From Pelodictyon luteolum (GTDB taxonomy: Bacteria > Bacteroidota > Chlorobiia > Chlorobiales > Chlorobiaceae), in the NCBI RefSeq assembly GCF_001622165.1, contig NZ_LVWG01000028.1, forward strand, positions 1 through 34,875: a stretch of 34,875 nt of DNA, given 5' to 3'. The position numbers were made by a program, and so were the translations under genes. Shown piece by piece: positions 1 through 8,428 of this stretch. Below the pieces are notes generated by a model. It was not told where the DNA came from. It saw nothing but the letters and a program-made list of their open reading frames with translations, and searched no databases. Position 1 is the first letter of the stretch. Every line of letters begins with the position of its first letter.

Positions 1-252
1 CTATGTTAACACATAGGGGGCGGCCTTGTTGTAGATGATGCGCTGGCTCGGGACGAGCAGCGTGGTGAGGGCGTCGACCAGGGTCGATTTGCCTGAGCCG
101 ATGTCTCCGGTGAGGAGCCCGTTCAGTCCATCGAGCCGGAGCGTCCAGACGCGGCTGTCGAAGGTACCCCAGTTGAACACCTCGATCCGCTGCAGGCGGA
201 AACCTGCGAGTCGGTCGTCGGAGATGAATCCCAGTTCAAGTGCTTCAGCCAT
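1..252 (-). CDS. jetC: Wadjet JetC, SMC-like ATPase (N-terminal part, cut by window edge)
   Basis: Only the first 84 codons are in the window; the reading frame is open at base 1. The chosen ATG at 252 overlaps the jetB stop by 8 nt, the usual arrangement in these operons. The visible part holds a Walker A motif (GDIGSGKST) after a segment with [10 protein letters not shown] and [11 protein letters not shown], typical of the N-terminal ATPase lobe of JetC/MukB-like SMC proteins. In Wadjet the JetABC complex is an SMC motor that senses and extrudes circular plasmid DNA, which the JetD nuclease then cleaves. The coiled coil, the C-terminal ATPase half and jetD would lie to the left of the window. 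Assignment rests mainly on the jetA-jetB context plus the Walker A motif. Confidence 0.85.
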   Translation of the reverse strand: MAEALELGFISDDRLAGFRLQRIEVFNWGTFDSRVWTLRLDGLNGLLTGDIGSGKSTLVDALTTLLVPSQRIIYNKAAPYVLT

Positions 253-880
253 CCGTTTCCTCCGTAGATTTTCGGCTGAGTTGGCGGTACTCGTCGAGTC
301 GGTGGTCGAAATCGGCCAGCCACTGGGCATCGACAAAGGCTTTGATGATGCGCCGTACCTCAATCGTCTGTTTGTCGTTTCGCAGGCGCCGGATGAATCC
401 AAGCTCGGCGATCTTGTTCAGGGATGCATCAACCTGGTCGATAAGCTTCACCTCATTGCTCCCTGCCGGGAGGAAGATACGGATCAGCTCGACCACCTCC
501 TCGCGTGAGAGGATCAGGCGGGTGTCTCCCCCGCCAGCATCGGATTCGGCGAGTTTCTTGCGCAGGAGCGCGAGCAGGAGGCTGACCGGGTAGGAGAGCT
601 GTCGCCGGGCCACCAGGCGCGGCATGGAGTCCTGACTCTCCTCTTCACCCGCCGCGCGGGACCTCAGGAAGGCATAGCCCTCTGCTTCGTCGAGTATCAG
701 TTCGAGGCCGAGCACCGAAATGTAATCGCGTACGCCTGCCTGCATGTTCAGCAGCACGTTCCAGAGTGCAGTGTTCTCCTCCTCGTAGAGGACTCCTTTG
801 AGCAGGGTGACCACCAGGGGTGAAAGCTCCCCGGGCGCTGTTGCCGGCCGCGGGGTTTGGGCGTCTATGGGAGTTGTCAT
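245..880 (-). CDS. jetB: Wadjet JetB (DUF4194, KITE-like subunit)
   Basis: A 211-residue protein with the DUF4194 pattern: an N-terminal segment ([20 protein letters not shown]), then [14 protein letters not shown], a [14 protein letters not shown] helix, and winged-helix-like elements towards the C-terminus ([20 protein letters not shown]). JetB is the MukE/KITE-like partner that joins the JetA kleisin to the JetC SMC ATPase in the Wadjet anti-plasmid complex. Its ATG overlaps the jetA stop by 1 nt (TAATG), and its own stop overlaps the jetC start by 8 nt, so the three genes are probably translationally coupled. Length is normal for the family and no lesion is visible. Confidence 0.9.
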   Translation of the reverse strand: MTTPIDAQTPRPATAPGELSPLVVTLLKGVLYEEENTALWNVLLNMQAGVRDYISVLGLELILDEAEGYAFLRSRAAGEEESQDSMPRLVARRQLSYPVSLLLALLRKKLAESDAGGGDTRLILSREEVVELIRIFLPAGSNEVKLIDQVDASLNKIAELGFIRRLRNDKQTIEVRRIIKAFVDAQWLADFDHRLDEYRQLSRKSTEETDG

Positions 881-2328
881 TACTCGTTGCGTACAAAGAT
901 GATTCTTGGTAGTGTTGCCCGTCGCGTCAAGCCGTTTTCACCTTCCCATTCAATCCGCTCTTCAACCTCATCGTCTACTGCCGTAAGGGGGCACTCTCCG
1001 GCGATCTGGAGGTAGGTGACCAGCTCGGCCAGACCGTGTTGAAGGGGATGGAGGGCGATCACCTCGCCGAGGGCAATCTGTTTCCGTTCCTGAAGCGCCT
1101 TGCGGATGTTGCCCGTCAGTTCTGCGCGGTCGATGATTACCTGTGCGTAGAGGGCGGCAGTGTCGATTTCAGCGTCTCCCGCGTCAAGCGCAATGCCTTC
1201 GATTACCGGTTTGAAGGGCGGGCGGTACAGCGGTCGTTCAAGCGGCAGTTCGATCGAGGCGGAGGCATCGGCAATGGGCATGAAACTTCCTTCGGGCATC
1301 TGTCCATTGAGGCCGAGAGCCCTGCTTTCGATGTCGTGCAGGATATCCATGATACGGCGGTTTTCGAGCCACGCCTTGTCATCGAGAAACTTGCGCAACT
1401 GTCCGGAGAGGCGGGCTACAGTGCGCTGGGTGTGCTCGCCCGCTTCGAGCCAGTCGTAGTGCACCCGCTTCAGGCGGGCTTCGGGGCGCATCTCCACTAC
1501 TGGCGGAAGGTTCAGCACCTCGTCGAGCAGGACGCTCAGTTCTTCCTGACGTGACTGCGACATCAAGAAGCCCCAGAAGGCCCGGAAGCTTTTGCCCTGG
1601 TCAGAGTCGGCAATGGCATCGCGCTGGCCCATGATCTCTTCAAGCAGCGCTCCCTTGCTTCCTTCCCAGAGAGCAATGCGCTCCCGCACCCGCCGGTCGA
1701 GCGTACGGAAATTCTGCTCCACCTCGCGGAAGTCGGTCAGCAGCTCGCGTGCCAGCTGCAGGAACTGCTGGAAGCGATCCTTGAGCGCCGTGTCATCAAG
1801 CAGGGAGATGTCCCCGGCATGAATGCGGGCAATCTCCGCATCAATCTCCTCGCGGCGCCGGTGCAGCTCGGCAATGCGCAGTTCCGGATCGGTCTGGCTG
1901 CCGGTGCTCATCTGGCGCAACAGCTCGAAGAGGGTCAGGAGGCGGGATTCGGTGCCGACGAAGGCGCGTTCGGAAAGGCTTTCCAGCCAGGCCAGAGCCT
2001 TTTCGGTGGCAGGGGTCACATCGTAATGAGGTTCGTCCTCTCCGACTGGATAGAACTTTCTCAACCACCCCTTGTCATTCTCCGCCCAATCGTTCAGATA
2101 GCTCTGTGCAGAGCCGGGATACGCTGTGTCTCCAAGCTGACGGCGAAGCGCGAAGAGCTCGTCTTCCAGCTGTTCTATAAGGTCGGCCTCTGAGATGGTG
2201 CGCACATTGGGCGCAATGAATGCCCGGTGCAGGAACGATGATACCAAAGGCGCATGCTGCGCCCGCAACAGGCGCCAGGCCGGATGGTTCTGGCGGAGCA
2301 GATCGAGGGTGGTATAGTCGAGAGCCAT
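880..2328 (-). CDS. jetA: Wadjet JetA (DUF3375, kleisin-like subunit)
   Basis: A 482-residue protein with the DUF3375 profile: an N-terminal LDLLRQNHPAWRLLRAQHAP segment, acidic and helical central regions with predicted coiled coil (about residues 150-220, rich in E, R and L), and a C-terminal GLAELVTYLQIAGE segment. DUF3375 proteins are JetA, the MukF/kleisin-like subunit of Wadjet, bridging the SMC heads with JetB. It is the first gene of the jetABC run, followed at once by jetB with a 1-nt overlap. The ATG at 2328 is the only good start, but its ribosome-binding site is weak (GAG about 8 nt upstream). A possible promoter and dyad lie about 185 nt upstream. Confidence 0.92.
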   Translation of the reverse strand: MALDYTTLDLLRQNHPAWRLLRAQHAPLVSSFLHRAFIAPNVRTISEADLIEQLEDELFALRRQLGDTAYPGSAQSYLNDWAENDKGWLRKFYPVGEDEPHYDVTPATEKALAWLESLSERAFVGTESRLLTLFELLRQMSTGSQTDPELRIAELHRRREEIDAEIARIHAGDISLLDDTALKDRFQQFLQLARELLTDFREVEQNFRTLDRRVRERIALWEGSKGALLEEIMGQRDAIADSDQGKSFRAFWGFLMSQSRQEELSVLLDEVLNLPPVVEMRPEARLKRVHYDWLEAGEHTQRTVARLSGQLRKFLDDKAWLENRRIMDILHDIESRALGLNGQMPEGSFMPIADASASIELPLERPLYRPPFKPVIEGIALDAGDAEIDTAALYAQVIIDRAELTGNIRKALQERKQIALGEVIALHPLQHGLAELVTYLQIAGECPLTAVDDEVEERIEWEGENGLTRRATLPRIIFVRNE

Positions 2329-2723
2329 CAGCGCATCTCAAAGCTTTCCGTCAACAAAAAGCGTGAGTGTCGCCCTCCTTTTCCGGTGAAACTATGGATG
2401 AAGCGATATGGTGACGAATACATGAGGAAAAAGGGGACCCGGTTGCATATGCGCAATGGCGACCGCAACTGCAGCCGTTCATTCAAGAACAGCCTGACAT
2501 ATGCAGTCTACACTGTAGTATATAACTATTTTCCGGTTTGATTTTGAATCTTAAAGAGTCTTGCGTCAACAGCTTGAATCGTTGTTCAAAAGGACCGGTC
2601 GAAGTCTGCCGCAAGGAGGATTCGGGGAATATCTGCGGGAACTTGTATCCTTTGAACCAAGGGTTTCTGCCAGGTTAGAGCGGGGTAATCATTCCGGACT
2701 TGGGCGGTACCCTGATTCGGCCG
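2329..2723. other. 395-nt intergenic stretch between jetA and the aldolase gene
   Basis: No supported gene is seen. The stretch holds the 5' region of jetA (leftward), including the candidate -10/dyad at 2508-2522, and the 3' flank of the leftward aldolase gene. An open frame from 2561 rightwards runs into the antisense of the aldolase gene and matches no family I recognise. No clear terminator hairpin was found after the aldolase stop. Confidence 0.6.
2508..2522 (-). promoter_or_regulatory. Candidate -10 element and dyad operator upstream of jetA
   Basis: On the minus strand a TATACT hexamer (2522-2517) overlaps an 11-bp dyad with arms CTACA and TGTAG around one central base (2508-2518). 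The site is about 185 nt upstream of jetA, and no convincing -35 hexamer is visible. The dyad could be an operator that keeps Wadjet silent. The evidence is pattern only. Confidence 0.3.
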
Positions 2724-3731
2724 TTATTCGATGTATTCTCCCCGGCGGGCCATTGCGTTGCTGCGGGCGCGGTGCAGGAGGGTTGTCTGTGCGGCCTCCC
2801 TCTGGGCATCCTCCCCGTTCCACTGTGCCATGGCTGTCTGCTGGATGGCGCGGGCGAAGGAGAAGGAGAGCGCCCAGGGCGCGGTCTGGCGATAGCGTTC
2901 GTTGATTGCGCTGAGGCGGGCTGAGGCCAGCTGGCCCGGCTGGCCTCCGGAGAGGAAGGCGATGACGGGAACGGCTGCGGGTACGGTGCGCAGCATGCAG
3001 CGCAGGGTGGCGTCAGCCTCCTCCATGATGGTATTCTGTATGGGGCAGCCGAGGGCGGGAAGCACCATGCTGGTTTTCAGTACCGTTCCCTCAAGCAGCA
3101 CCCTCTGGCGGACAAGACTGCTGAATACCTCCCGGAGCACCACTTCAGTCACCTCTTCGCATTGATCCATCGTATGCGTCCCCTCCATCAGGACTTCCGG
3201 CTCTACTACGGGGACCAGCCCCGCCTCCTGCGCCAGCGCAGCATATCGTGCCAGAGCGTGCGCGTTGGCTTCGATGCACCCACGGGTGGGGATGCCCTCT
3301 CCGATGGTGATGACCGCCCGCCATTTGGCGAACCGTGCGCCCGCTTCGCGGTACTCTTCAAGCCGTTCGCGCAGTCCGTCAAGGCCTTCGGTGACCATTT
3401 CTCCCGGATGCAGTGCCATGGCTTTTGTTCGTTCGTCCACCTTGATGCCTGGAATGATGCCTGCCTCCCGGAGCACTTCGACGATGGGCTGTCCTGCTGA
3501 AGTCTTTTGCCGGATGGTTTCCTCAAAAAGGATTGCGCCCGAAATGAAGTCGCCTATGCCGGGGGTCGTGGCGATCAGTTCCCGCCACTGCCGCCGTTTT
3601 TCCTCAGTCTCCTCAATGCCCAGTATGGCGAAACGCCTGTTGCAGGTCGGCACGCTTTCATCCATCGCCAGAATGCCTTTGTCACCTGCAGCAAGCGCAC
3701 GGGCGGTTTCCTTGAGTGTTTCGCTGTCCAT
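2724..3731 (-). CDS. fba: Class I fructose-bisphosphate aldolase
   Basis: A 335-residue protein that interconverts fructose 1,6-bisphosphate with dihydroxyacetone phosphate and glyceraldehyde 3-phosphate, through a Schiff base and without metal. It acts in gluconeogenesis and glycolysis from fixed carbon. Visible class I landmarks are AMDES (Asp24), GIKVD (Lys97), FAKWR (Lys136), VEPEVLMEG (Glu177 and Glu179) and the Schiff-base lysine in VLKTSMV (Lys219). The start chosen is the ATG at 3731 with GGAGA 7 nt upstream; the longer frame to 3794 adds an unrelated, proline-rich extension. It stands alone, divergent from dsbD across a 206-nt gap. Length is slightly below the roughly 360 residues of the animal enzymes, as is common in bacterial class I aldolases. 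Confidence 0.93.
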   Translation of the reverse strand: MDSETLKETARALAAGDKGILAMDESVPTCNRRFAILGIEETEEKRRQWRELIATTPGIGDFISGAILFEETIRQKTSAGQPIVEVLREAGIIPGIKVDERTKAMALHPGEMVTEGLDGLRERLEEYREAGARFAKWRAVITIGEGIPTRGCIEANAHALARYAALAQEAGLVPVVEPEVLMEGTHTMDQCEEVTEVVLREVFSSLVRQRVLLEGTVLKTSMVLPALGCPIQNTIMEEADATLRCMLRTVPAAVPVIAFLSGGQPGQLASARLSAINERYRQTAPWALSFSFARAIQQTAMAQWNGEDAQREAAQTTLLHRARSNAMARRGEYIE

Positions 3732-3937
3732 GTTCGTTCTCCGTTGAAGGATTTCGGTTGCCTCTGGAGGGGGATGGGTCGAGTACAAACGCAATCGGCA
3801 GGACCTCCAAAAAGTTGCAGGCCTCCCGAGAGGGGCGCTTGCAGGAGAGGGGACGGTGCGCTATACTGACTTATATGCCCTCCAGAACCTTTCTGCCAGT
3901 ATTGAGGGCTTTTCAGAAAAACAATGGTTGAGGAGTG

Positions 3938-5770
3938 ATGAAGAAAGGACGAGAACGCAGCGGAATGTTCCTGGCATGGTCATTGGTTCTGCTGCTTGCA
4001 TTGAGCGGTACCGTACCGGCGGCCTGGAGCGCACTCCATGCAGAGGGTCCCGCAGATCCCTCAAGCGCGTTCCGGCTTCGGGGAGAACTGCTTCGGGATG
4101 GCTCAGTCAGTCTCCGGTGGGAGATTGCTGAAGGCTACAAGCTCTACGGCGACCAGGTGCGCCTGGAGGTTGACAGTGGATCAGCCTCAATTATCCCTCC
4201 GGTTCTGCCTCCGGGAGAGCAGGCTCTGGATCCCCTTACCGGTGAGTCGTCGACCCTCTACCACGACTCCCTCCGCTTCACGGTGCAGGTGGCTGGTGCG
4301 GGAAGCCCGTTCGTTCTCAGGGTATGGCATCAGGGGTGTGCCGACGAGGGGGTCTGTTACCCTCCGGAGGCTACCCTGTTCCGCATTGATTCCGACTACC
4401 CGGGCCTGCTTCGGAATGAGGCCGGAAGTGCCGGGTTCGGGGTACTTCCCGCGTCCCCGTCTGCATCTTTTGAGCCGCCTTCCGACACTGCATCCTCACC
4501 CGTTCTGGCAACCCTCATGGAAGGGTCGCTGTGGAAGATCGGCGGGGTGTTTTTCGTGTTCGGCCTCCTGCTCTCCTTCACGCCCTGCATCCTGCCGATG
4601 CTGCCGATCCTCTCCTCCATCATCGCCGGTGAGGCTGCTCCTTCGCGCTCACGGGGTCTTCTGCTCGCTCTCGTCTACAGTGCCGGGATGGCTGTTGTCT
4701 ATACGGGTATGGGCATTGCTGCCGGCCTTGCCGGTGAAGGGCTTGCCGGGTTCCTGCAGCAGCCGCCGGTGCTGCTGGGTTTTGCGATCCTGCTCATCCT
4801 GCTTTCGCTTTCCATGTTTGATGTCTACCAGCTGCAGATACCATCAGCCCTCCAGGAACGGCTCAACAGGGCGTCGGGTACTTTGAAAGGGGGGCGGTTC
4901 CCCGGTGTGTTCCTGATGGGGGCAATCTCGGCGCTCGTGATTGGTCCATGCGTCGCTGCACCGCTTGCCGGAACCCTCATCTTCATCAGTCAGACGGGGG
5001 ATCTGCTGCTCGGCGGCCTGGCGCTCTTTTCGATGGCTGCGGGCATGAGTGTCCCGCTTCTTCTTCTCGGCCTGTCGGCAGGGTTCCTCCTGCCGCGTGC
5101 CGGTGGGTGGATGGTCGGTGTCAAATACCTGTTCGGCATCCTGCTCATCGCCGTTGCCATCAACCTGGTCTCTCCCGTTCTTCCTCCGCCGGCAGTCATG
5201 ACAGCCTGGGCCATGCTTCTGGTACTTGCAGCCTATTTTCTTGGCGTTTTCCAGCGCTCCGGGGGGAATGCTTCTCCACTGAACCGTGCTGGAAGGGCAA
5301 CCGGATTCTTATGCCTGCTTCTTGCCGCAGTCATGGTGTTCGGGGCGGCAAGGGGGGCCAGCAGCCCGCTTGATCTGTTGAGGGTGATGGCGGGTGGCTC
5401 GCTTGAGGTCCGCCAGCCGGTGCTGCAGTTCAAGATGATCAGCTCCGAGGCTGAGCTCGACCTTGAACTTCGTGATGCCGGCCGGCCCGTGATGCTTGAT
5501 TTCTCGGCTGCATGGTGTGCCTCATGCAGGGAACTGGAGCATATCACGTTCCGCGATCCGGAGGTGGCAGCTGCGCTTGAAAGGATGCAGCTCCTCCGGG
5601 TCGACGTGACCGGCCATACGCCCGAAGACCGGCAGCTCATGAAGCGGTTTGGTGTGTTCGGTCCTCCCTCGCTGGTGTTTTTTGATTCGAAGGGCAAGGA
5701 GCTGCCGGATCTGCGTGTGGATGGGTTCATTGCTCCGGAGGATCTTCTGGAGCGGATCTCGAGGCCCTGA
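3938..5770 (+). CDS. dsbD: DsbD, thiol:disulfide interchange protein
   Basis: A full-length (610-residue) DsbD that carries electrons from cytoplasmic thioredoxin across the inner membrane to periplasmic partners, serving disulfide isomerisation and cytochrome c maturation. An N-terminal signal peptide (MKKGRERS, then a hydrophobic run to about residue 30) leads to a periplasmic alpha domain with a redox cysteine pair (Cys134 and Cys140 in HQGCADEGVCYPP). A multi-helix membrane domain follows, with FTPCILPM (Cys217) and GPCVAAPL (Cys338). A C-terminal thioredoxin-like gamma domain has WCASC (Cys527 and Cys530). All six functional cysteines are present. The start could be GTG 3935 or ATG 3938; the ATG is preferred, with GAGG 4 nt upstream. 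It is monocistronic, divergent from the aldolase gene. Confidence 0.95.
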   Translation: MKKGRERSGMFLAWSLVLLLALSGTVPAAWSALHAEGPADPSSAFRLRGELLRDGSVSLRWEIAEGYKLYGDQVRLEVDSGSASIIPPVLPPGEQALDPLTGESSTLYHDSLRFTVQVAGAGSPFVLRVWHQGCADEGVCYPPEATLFRIDSDYPGLLRNEAGSAGFGVLPASPSASFEPPSDTASSPVLATLMEGSLWKIGGVFFVFGLLLSFTPCILPMLPILSSIIAGEAAPSRSRGLLLALVYSAGMAVVYTGMGIAAGLAGEGLAGFLQQPPVLLGFAILLILLSLSMFDVYQLQIPSALQERLNRASGTLKGGRFPGVFLMGAISALVIGPCVAAPLAGTLIFISQTGDLLLGGLALFSMAAGMSVPLLLLGLSAGFLLPRAGGWMVGVKYLFGILLIAVAINLVSPVLPPPAVMTAWAMLLVLAAYFLGVFQRSGGNASPLNRAGRATGFLCLLLAAVMVFGAARGASSPLDLLRVMAGGSLEVRQPVLQFKMISSEAELDLELRDAGRPVMLDFSAAWCASCRELEHITFRDPEVAAALERMQLLRVDVTGHTPEDRQLMKRFGVFGPPSLVFFDSKGKELPDLRVDGFIAPEDLLERISRP

Positions 5771-6031
5771 AAAGCAAAAAAGCCCCGGAGATGGTCCATG
5801 GGCCCTTCTGCCGGCCGGGAAGAGCCCAGCCTATATGAAAATGTTACGGGAAATTTCCCGATTACGCAAGCACTTTATTCATAATCGTTAACTTTTTTGG
5901 CTCCATTGCCCATCGGCGTGGCGGCTCTTCAGGAACGGATGTGCCTCAGCATTCATTTGCTTATTTTTGCAGAAGTCTGGTGTAATCTTATTAACTTGAA
6001 CAACATTGAAAAACATATAACGATTTACGAA
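5771..6031. other. Intergenic region dsbD-rnr with leader of rnr
   Basis: The first part holds an imperfect inverted repeat (arms near GGGCCCTTC and GAAGAGCCC, about 5799-5827, one mismatch) that may stop dsbD transcription, though it lacks a T tract. The rest is AT-rich and carries the proposed rnr promoter at 5957-5986. The rnr reading frame stays open upstream to 5897, but that extension is not conserved-looking. Confidence 0.4.
5957..5986 (+). promoter_or_regulatory. Candidate sigma-70-type promoter of rnr
   Basis: A TTGCTT hexamer (5957-5962) is followed after 18 nt by TGTAAT (5981-5986), which matches TATAAT at five of six positions. Transcription would begin near 5993, downstream of the alternative ATG at 5939. 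This supports the internal GTG at 6032 as the rnr start. No experimental evidence is available. Confidence 0.45.
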
Positions 6032-8428
6032 GTGGCAAGACAGCGCAACAGCAGGAACAGGAAAGCCAAGCCCTCAGCACAGCCCGCAGCAGAGAACAGG
6101 AAAAGAAGCAGACCGTCTCGCCAGCAGAGCGGGGAGCGGGTGAAACCCAACGACCATATTCTCATAAACGAGTTTCTTTTCATGCGGGGCGAAAGTTCGC
6201 TTGGCGCTGAAATAGTCAACTTTCTTTCCGAGCATGAAGGCCAGCGTTACCGCTCCGTGGAACTTGCCAAAGCCATGGGCTACGGCGAGTCCCGCCAGCT
6301 TCCAGGATTCTGGTATGTGTTGCACAAGATGCAGGATGAGGGGACGCTCGATAAGGATTCCAACCGCTGCTACGGCATGCCGGGCCCCGATGCCTCCTAT
6401 GAAGATCATCTTCAGCACCAGAAGCCCTTCCCCATACCCGACAAAGAGCAGTACAAGGTCGACAGCACCTATACCGGCTTCATCACCACCCATCCCAACG
6501 GATACGGATTCGTGAAGGTCGAGGGGTTCGACGACGATGTCTTCATCAAGGCCGATGTCATGAACTCCGCCATCCACGGTGACGAGGTCGAGCTTACCGT
6601 CACCAAGGTCCCCAAGACATACAGCTCGCGTTCTACGCCCCACCAGCGCTGTGAGGGCATGGTCACGAAAATCATCCACCGCAAGGTCTCGACCATCGTC
6701 GGCACGCTTGTGCGCGGCAACCGCCGCTTTACCCTTAAGGCGGACGAACGGAAAATCCTGCCTGAAATCATCGTTTCAATCAAAAACGCCGCCAAAGCCA
6801 AGGATGGCCAGAAGGTCATGGTCGGCGAGCTCGATTTCAGCAAGGAGGGATCCATACAGGGAAAGGTGCTGGAGATTCTCGGCACAGCCGGTGACTCCGC
6901 TGTTGAAGTGAGCGCCATCGCACGCAGCAAGGGTATTGACGAAACCTTCGACAAGGAGATCGTAAAGGCGGCTTCAGCGATGAAGATGGGTGTCACTGAC
7001 AAAGACCTGCAGGAGCGCCTTGACGTCCGCGATAAGGTTCTCTTCACCATCGATCCCGTTGATGCCAAGGACTTCGATGACGCCCTTTCGGTCGAACCTC
7101 TAGAAAACGGGCTCTGGAAAATCGGTGTACACATCGCCGACGTATCGCACTATGTGACCGAGGACTCTCCGCTCGATAAAGAGGCTCTGAAACGCGCCAC
7201 TTCCGTCTATCTCGTCGACCGCGTCATTCCGATGCTGCCTTCCCGTCTTTCCGAAGATATCTGCAGCCTCAACCCCGGCGTCGACCGCATGGCCTTCTCC
7301 GTTTTCTTCACCATGACTGAAGATGGAAGGGTCCAGAAGCATGAGTTCCACAAGACCGTCATCCACAGCAAACGACGCTTTACCTACGAAGACGTCCAGG
7401 AGATTCTCAACAACAAGAAGGGCGACTACCTGATGGAGCTGCAGCTGCTTGAGAAAATCAGCGTGCTGCTGCGTGAAGAGCGATTCCGCCACGGAGGACT
7501 CGACTTTGAAACCGAGGAGGTCCGCTTCAAGCTCGGCAAGAAGGGTGAGCCGCTCGAGGTCATGAAGAAGGAGCGCCTCGGCAGCCACCGCCTGATTGAA
7601 GAGTTCATGCTGCTGGCCAACCGCAAGGTGGCAGAGTTTCTGACCAAGACGTTCAAGGAAGGCAAGAAGGTGCCGCAGCCGGTGATCTACCGTGTGCACG
7701 ATTCGCCCCAGCAGGAGCGGGTCATCATCCTTTCGAACTTCGTCAAGAAGATCGGCTACGATCTCAAGATCAACAAGGGCAAGGACGGCCCGATCGTCTC
7801 TGCCAAGTCTCTGCGTGAGCTCCTTCAGAAGGTTCATGGCACCAATGTCGAGTTCCTCGTCAACGAGCTCGTACTGCGCTGTATGTCCAAAGCAGTCTAT
7901 ACCGGGGAGAACGACGGCCATTACGGCCTCGGTTTCGAGCACTATACCCACTTCACTTCGCCGATCAGGCGCTACCCTGACCTCATCGTGCACCGCCTGC
8001 TCTTTGAGTATGAGGCATTCCGGAAAAAGCGCCGCAAGATGCCCGAGGCGCGCATTGCCGAGCTGAAGCAGAAAATCGATACGGTCTGCCGCATTTCCAA
8101 CGAGCGTGAAAAGGTTGCCGTCGAGGCTGAACGTGAATCCATCAAGCTGAAGCAGGTGGAGTATATGCAGAGCCACACAGGAAAGGTCTATCCGGGTGTC
8201 ATCTCCGGAGCCACCGAGTACGGCATCTATGTCCGCATGGTCGATTTCGCCATTGAGGGCCTGGTGCACATGCGCAACCTTACCGACGATTACTATGAAT
8301 TTGACGAGAAGTCATATTCGCTGGTGGGCAAGCGCCGCAAAAAGCGCCTCCAGATAGGCCAGAAGGTAATGGTGAAGGTGCACGAGGTCGACATGCAGCG
8401 CCGCACCATTGACCTGACGCTCAGCTAA
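6032..8428 (+). CDS. rnr: Ribonuclease R (RNB family 3'-5' exoribonuclease)
   Basis: A processive, metal-dependent 3'-5' exoribonuclease that degrades structured RNA. After a basic, Arg/Lys-rich N-terminal tail ([11 protein letters not shown]) come a winged-helix-like segment, cold-shock domains (for example [18 protein letters not shown], about residues 147-165), and the RNB catalytic domain with the [11 protein letters not shown] signature near residues 340-350. The RNB domain ends in [12 protein letters not shown], and a C-terminal S1 domain begins near [15 protein letters not shown], about residue 715. At 798 residues it matches RNase R rather than the shorter RNase II. The GTG at 6032 is preferred because a candidate promoter lies just upstream; an ATG at 5939 in the same frame is the alternative. 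Its TAA overlaps the photolyase stop by 4 nt, the two genes being convergent. Confidence 0.95.
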   Translation: MARQRNSRNRKAKPSAQPAAENRKRSRPSRQQSGERVKPNDHILINEFLFMRGESSLGAEIVNFLSEHEGQRYRSVELAKAMGYGESRQLPGFWYVLHKMQDEGTLDKDSNRCYGMPGPDASYEDHLQHQKPFPIPDKEQYKVDSTYTGFITTHPNGYGFVKVEGFDDDVFIKADVMNSAIHGDEVELTVTKVPKTYSSRSTPHQRCEGMVTKIIHRKVSTIVGTLVRGNRRFTLKADERKILPEIIVSIKNAAKAKDGQKVMVGELDFSKEGSIQGKVLEILGTAGDSAVEVSAIARSKGIDETFDKEIVKAASAMKMGVTDKDLQERLDVRDKVLFTIDPVDAKDFDDALSVEPLENGLWKIGVHIADVSHYVTEDSPLDKEALKRATSVYLVDRVIPMLPSRLSEDICSLNPGVDRMAFSVFFTMTEDGRVQKHEFHKTVIHSKRRFTYEDVQEILNNKKGDYLMELQLLEKISVLLREERFRHGGLDFETEEVRFKLGKKGEPLEVMKKERLGSHRLIEEFMLLANRKVAEFLTKTFKEGKKVPQPVIYRVHDSPQQERVIILSNFVKKIGYDLKINKGKDGPIVSAKSLRELLQKVHGTNVEFLVNELVLRCMSKAVYTGENDGHYGLGFEHYTHFTSPIRRYPDLIVHRLLFEYEAFRKKRRKMPEARIAELKQKIDTVCRISNEREKVAVEAERESIKLKQVEYMQSHTGKVYPGVISGATEYGIYVRMVDFAIEGLVHMRNLTDDYYEFDEKSYSLVGKRRKKRLQIGQKVMVKVHEVDMQRRTIDLTLS

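Noticed and set aside
2561-2905. 114-residue rightward ORF near the end of the aldolase gene
   Set aside because: Its second half is antisense to the aldolase, and the first half matches no family I recognise and has no ribosome-binding site.
5897-6031. RNase R starting at 5897 or 5939
   Set aside because: The extra residues are hydrophobic and unlike RNase R, and a promoter-like sequence at 5957-5986 lies inside the extension; still possible but less likely than GTG 6032.
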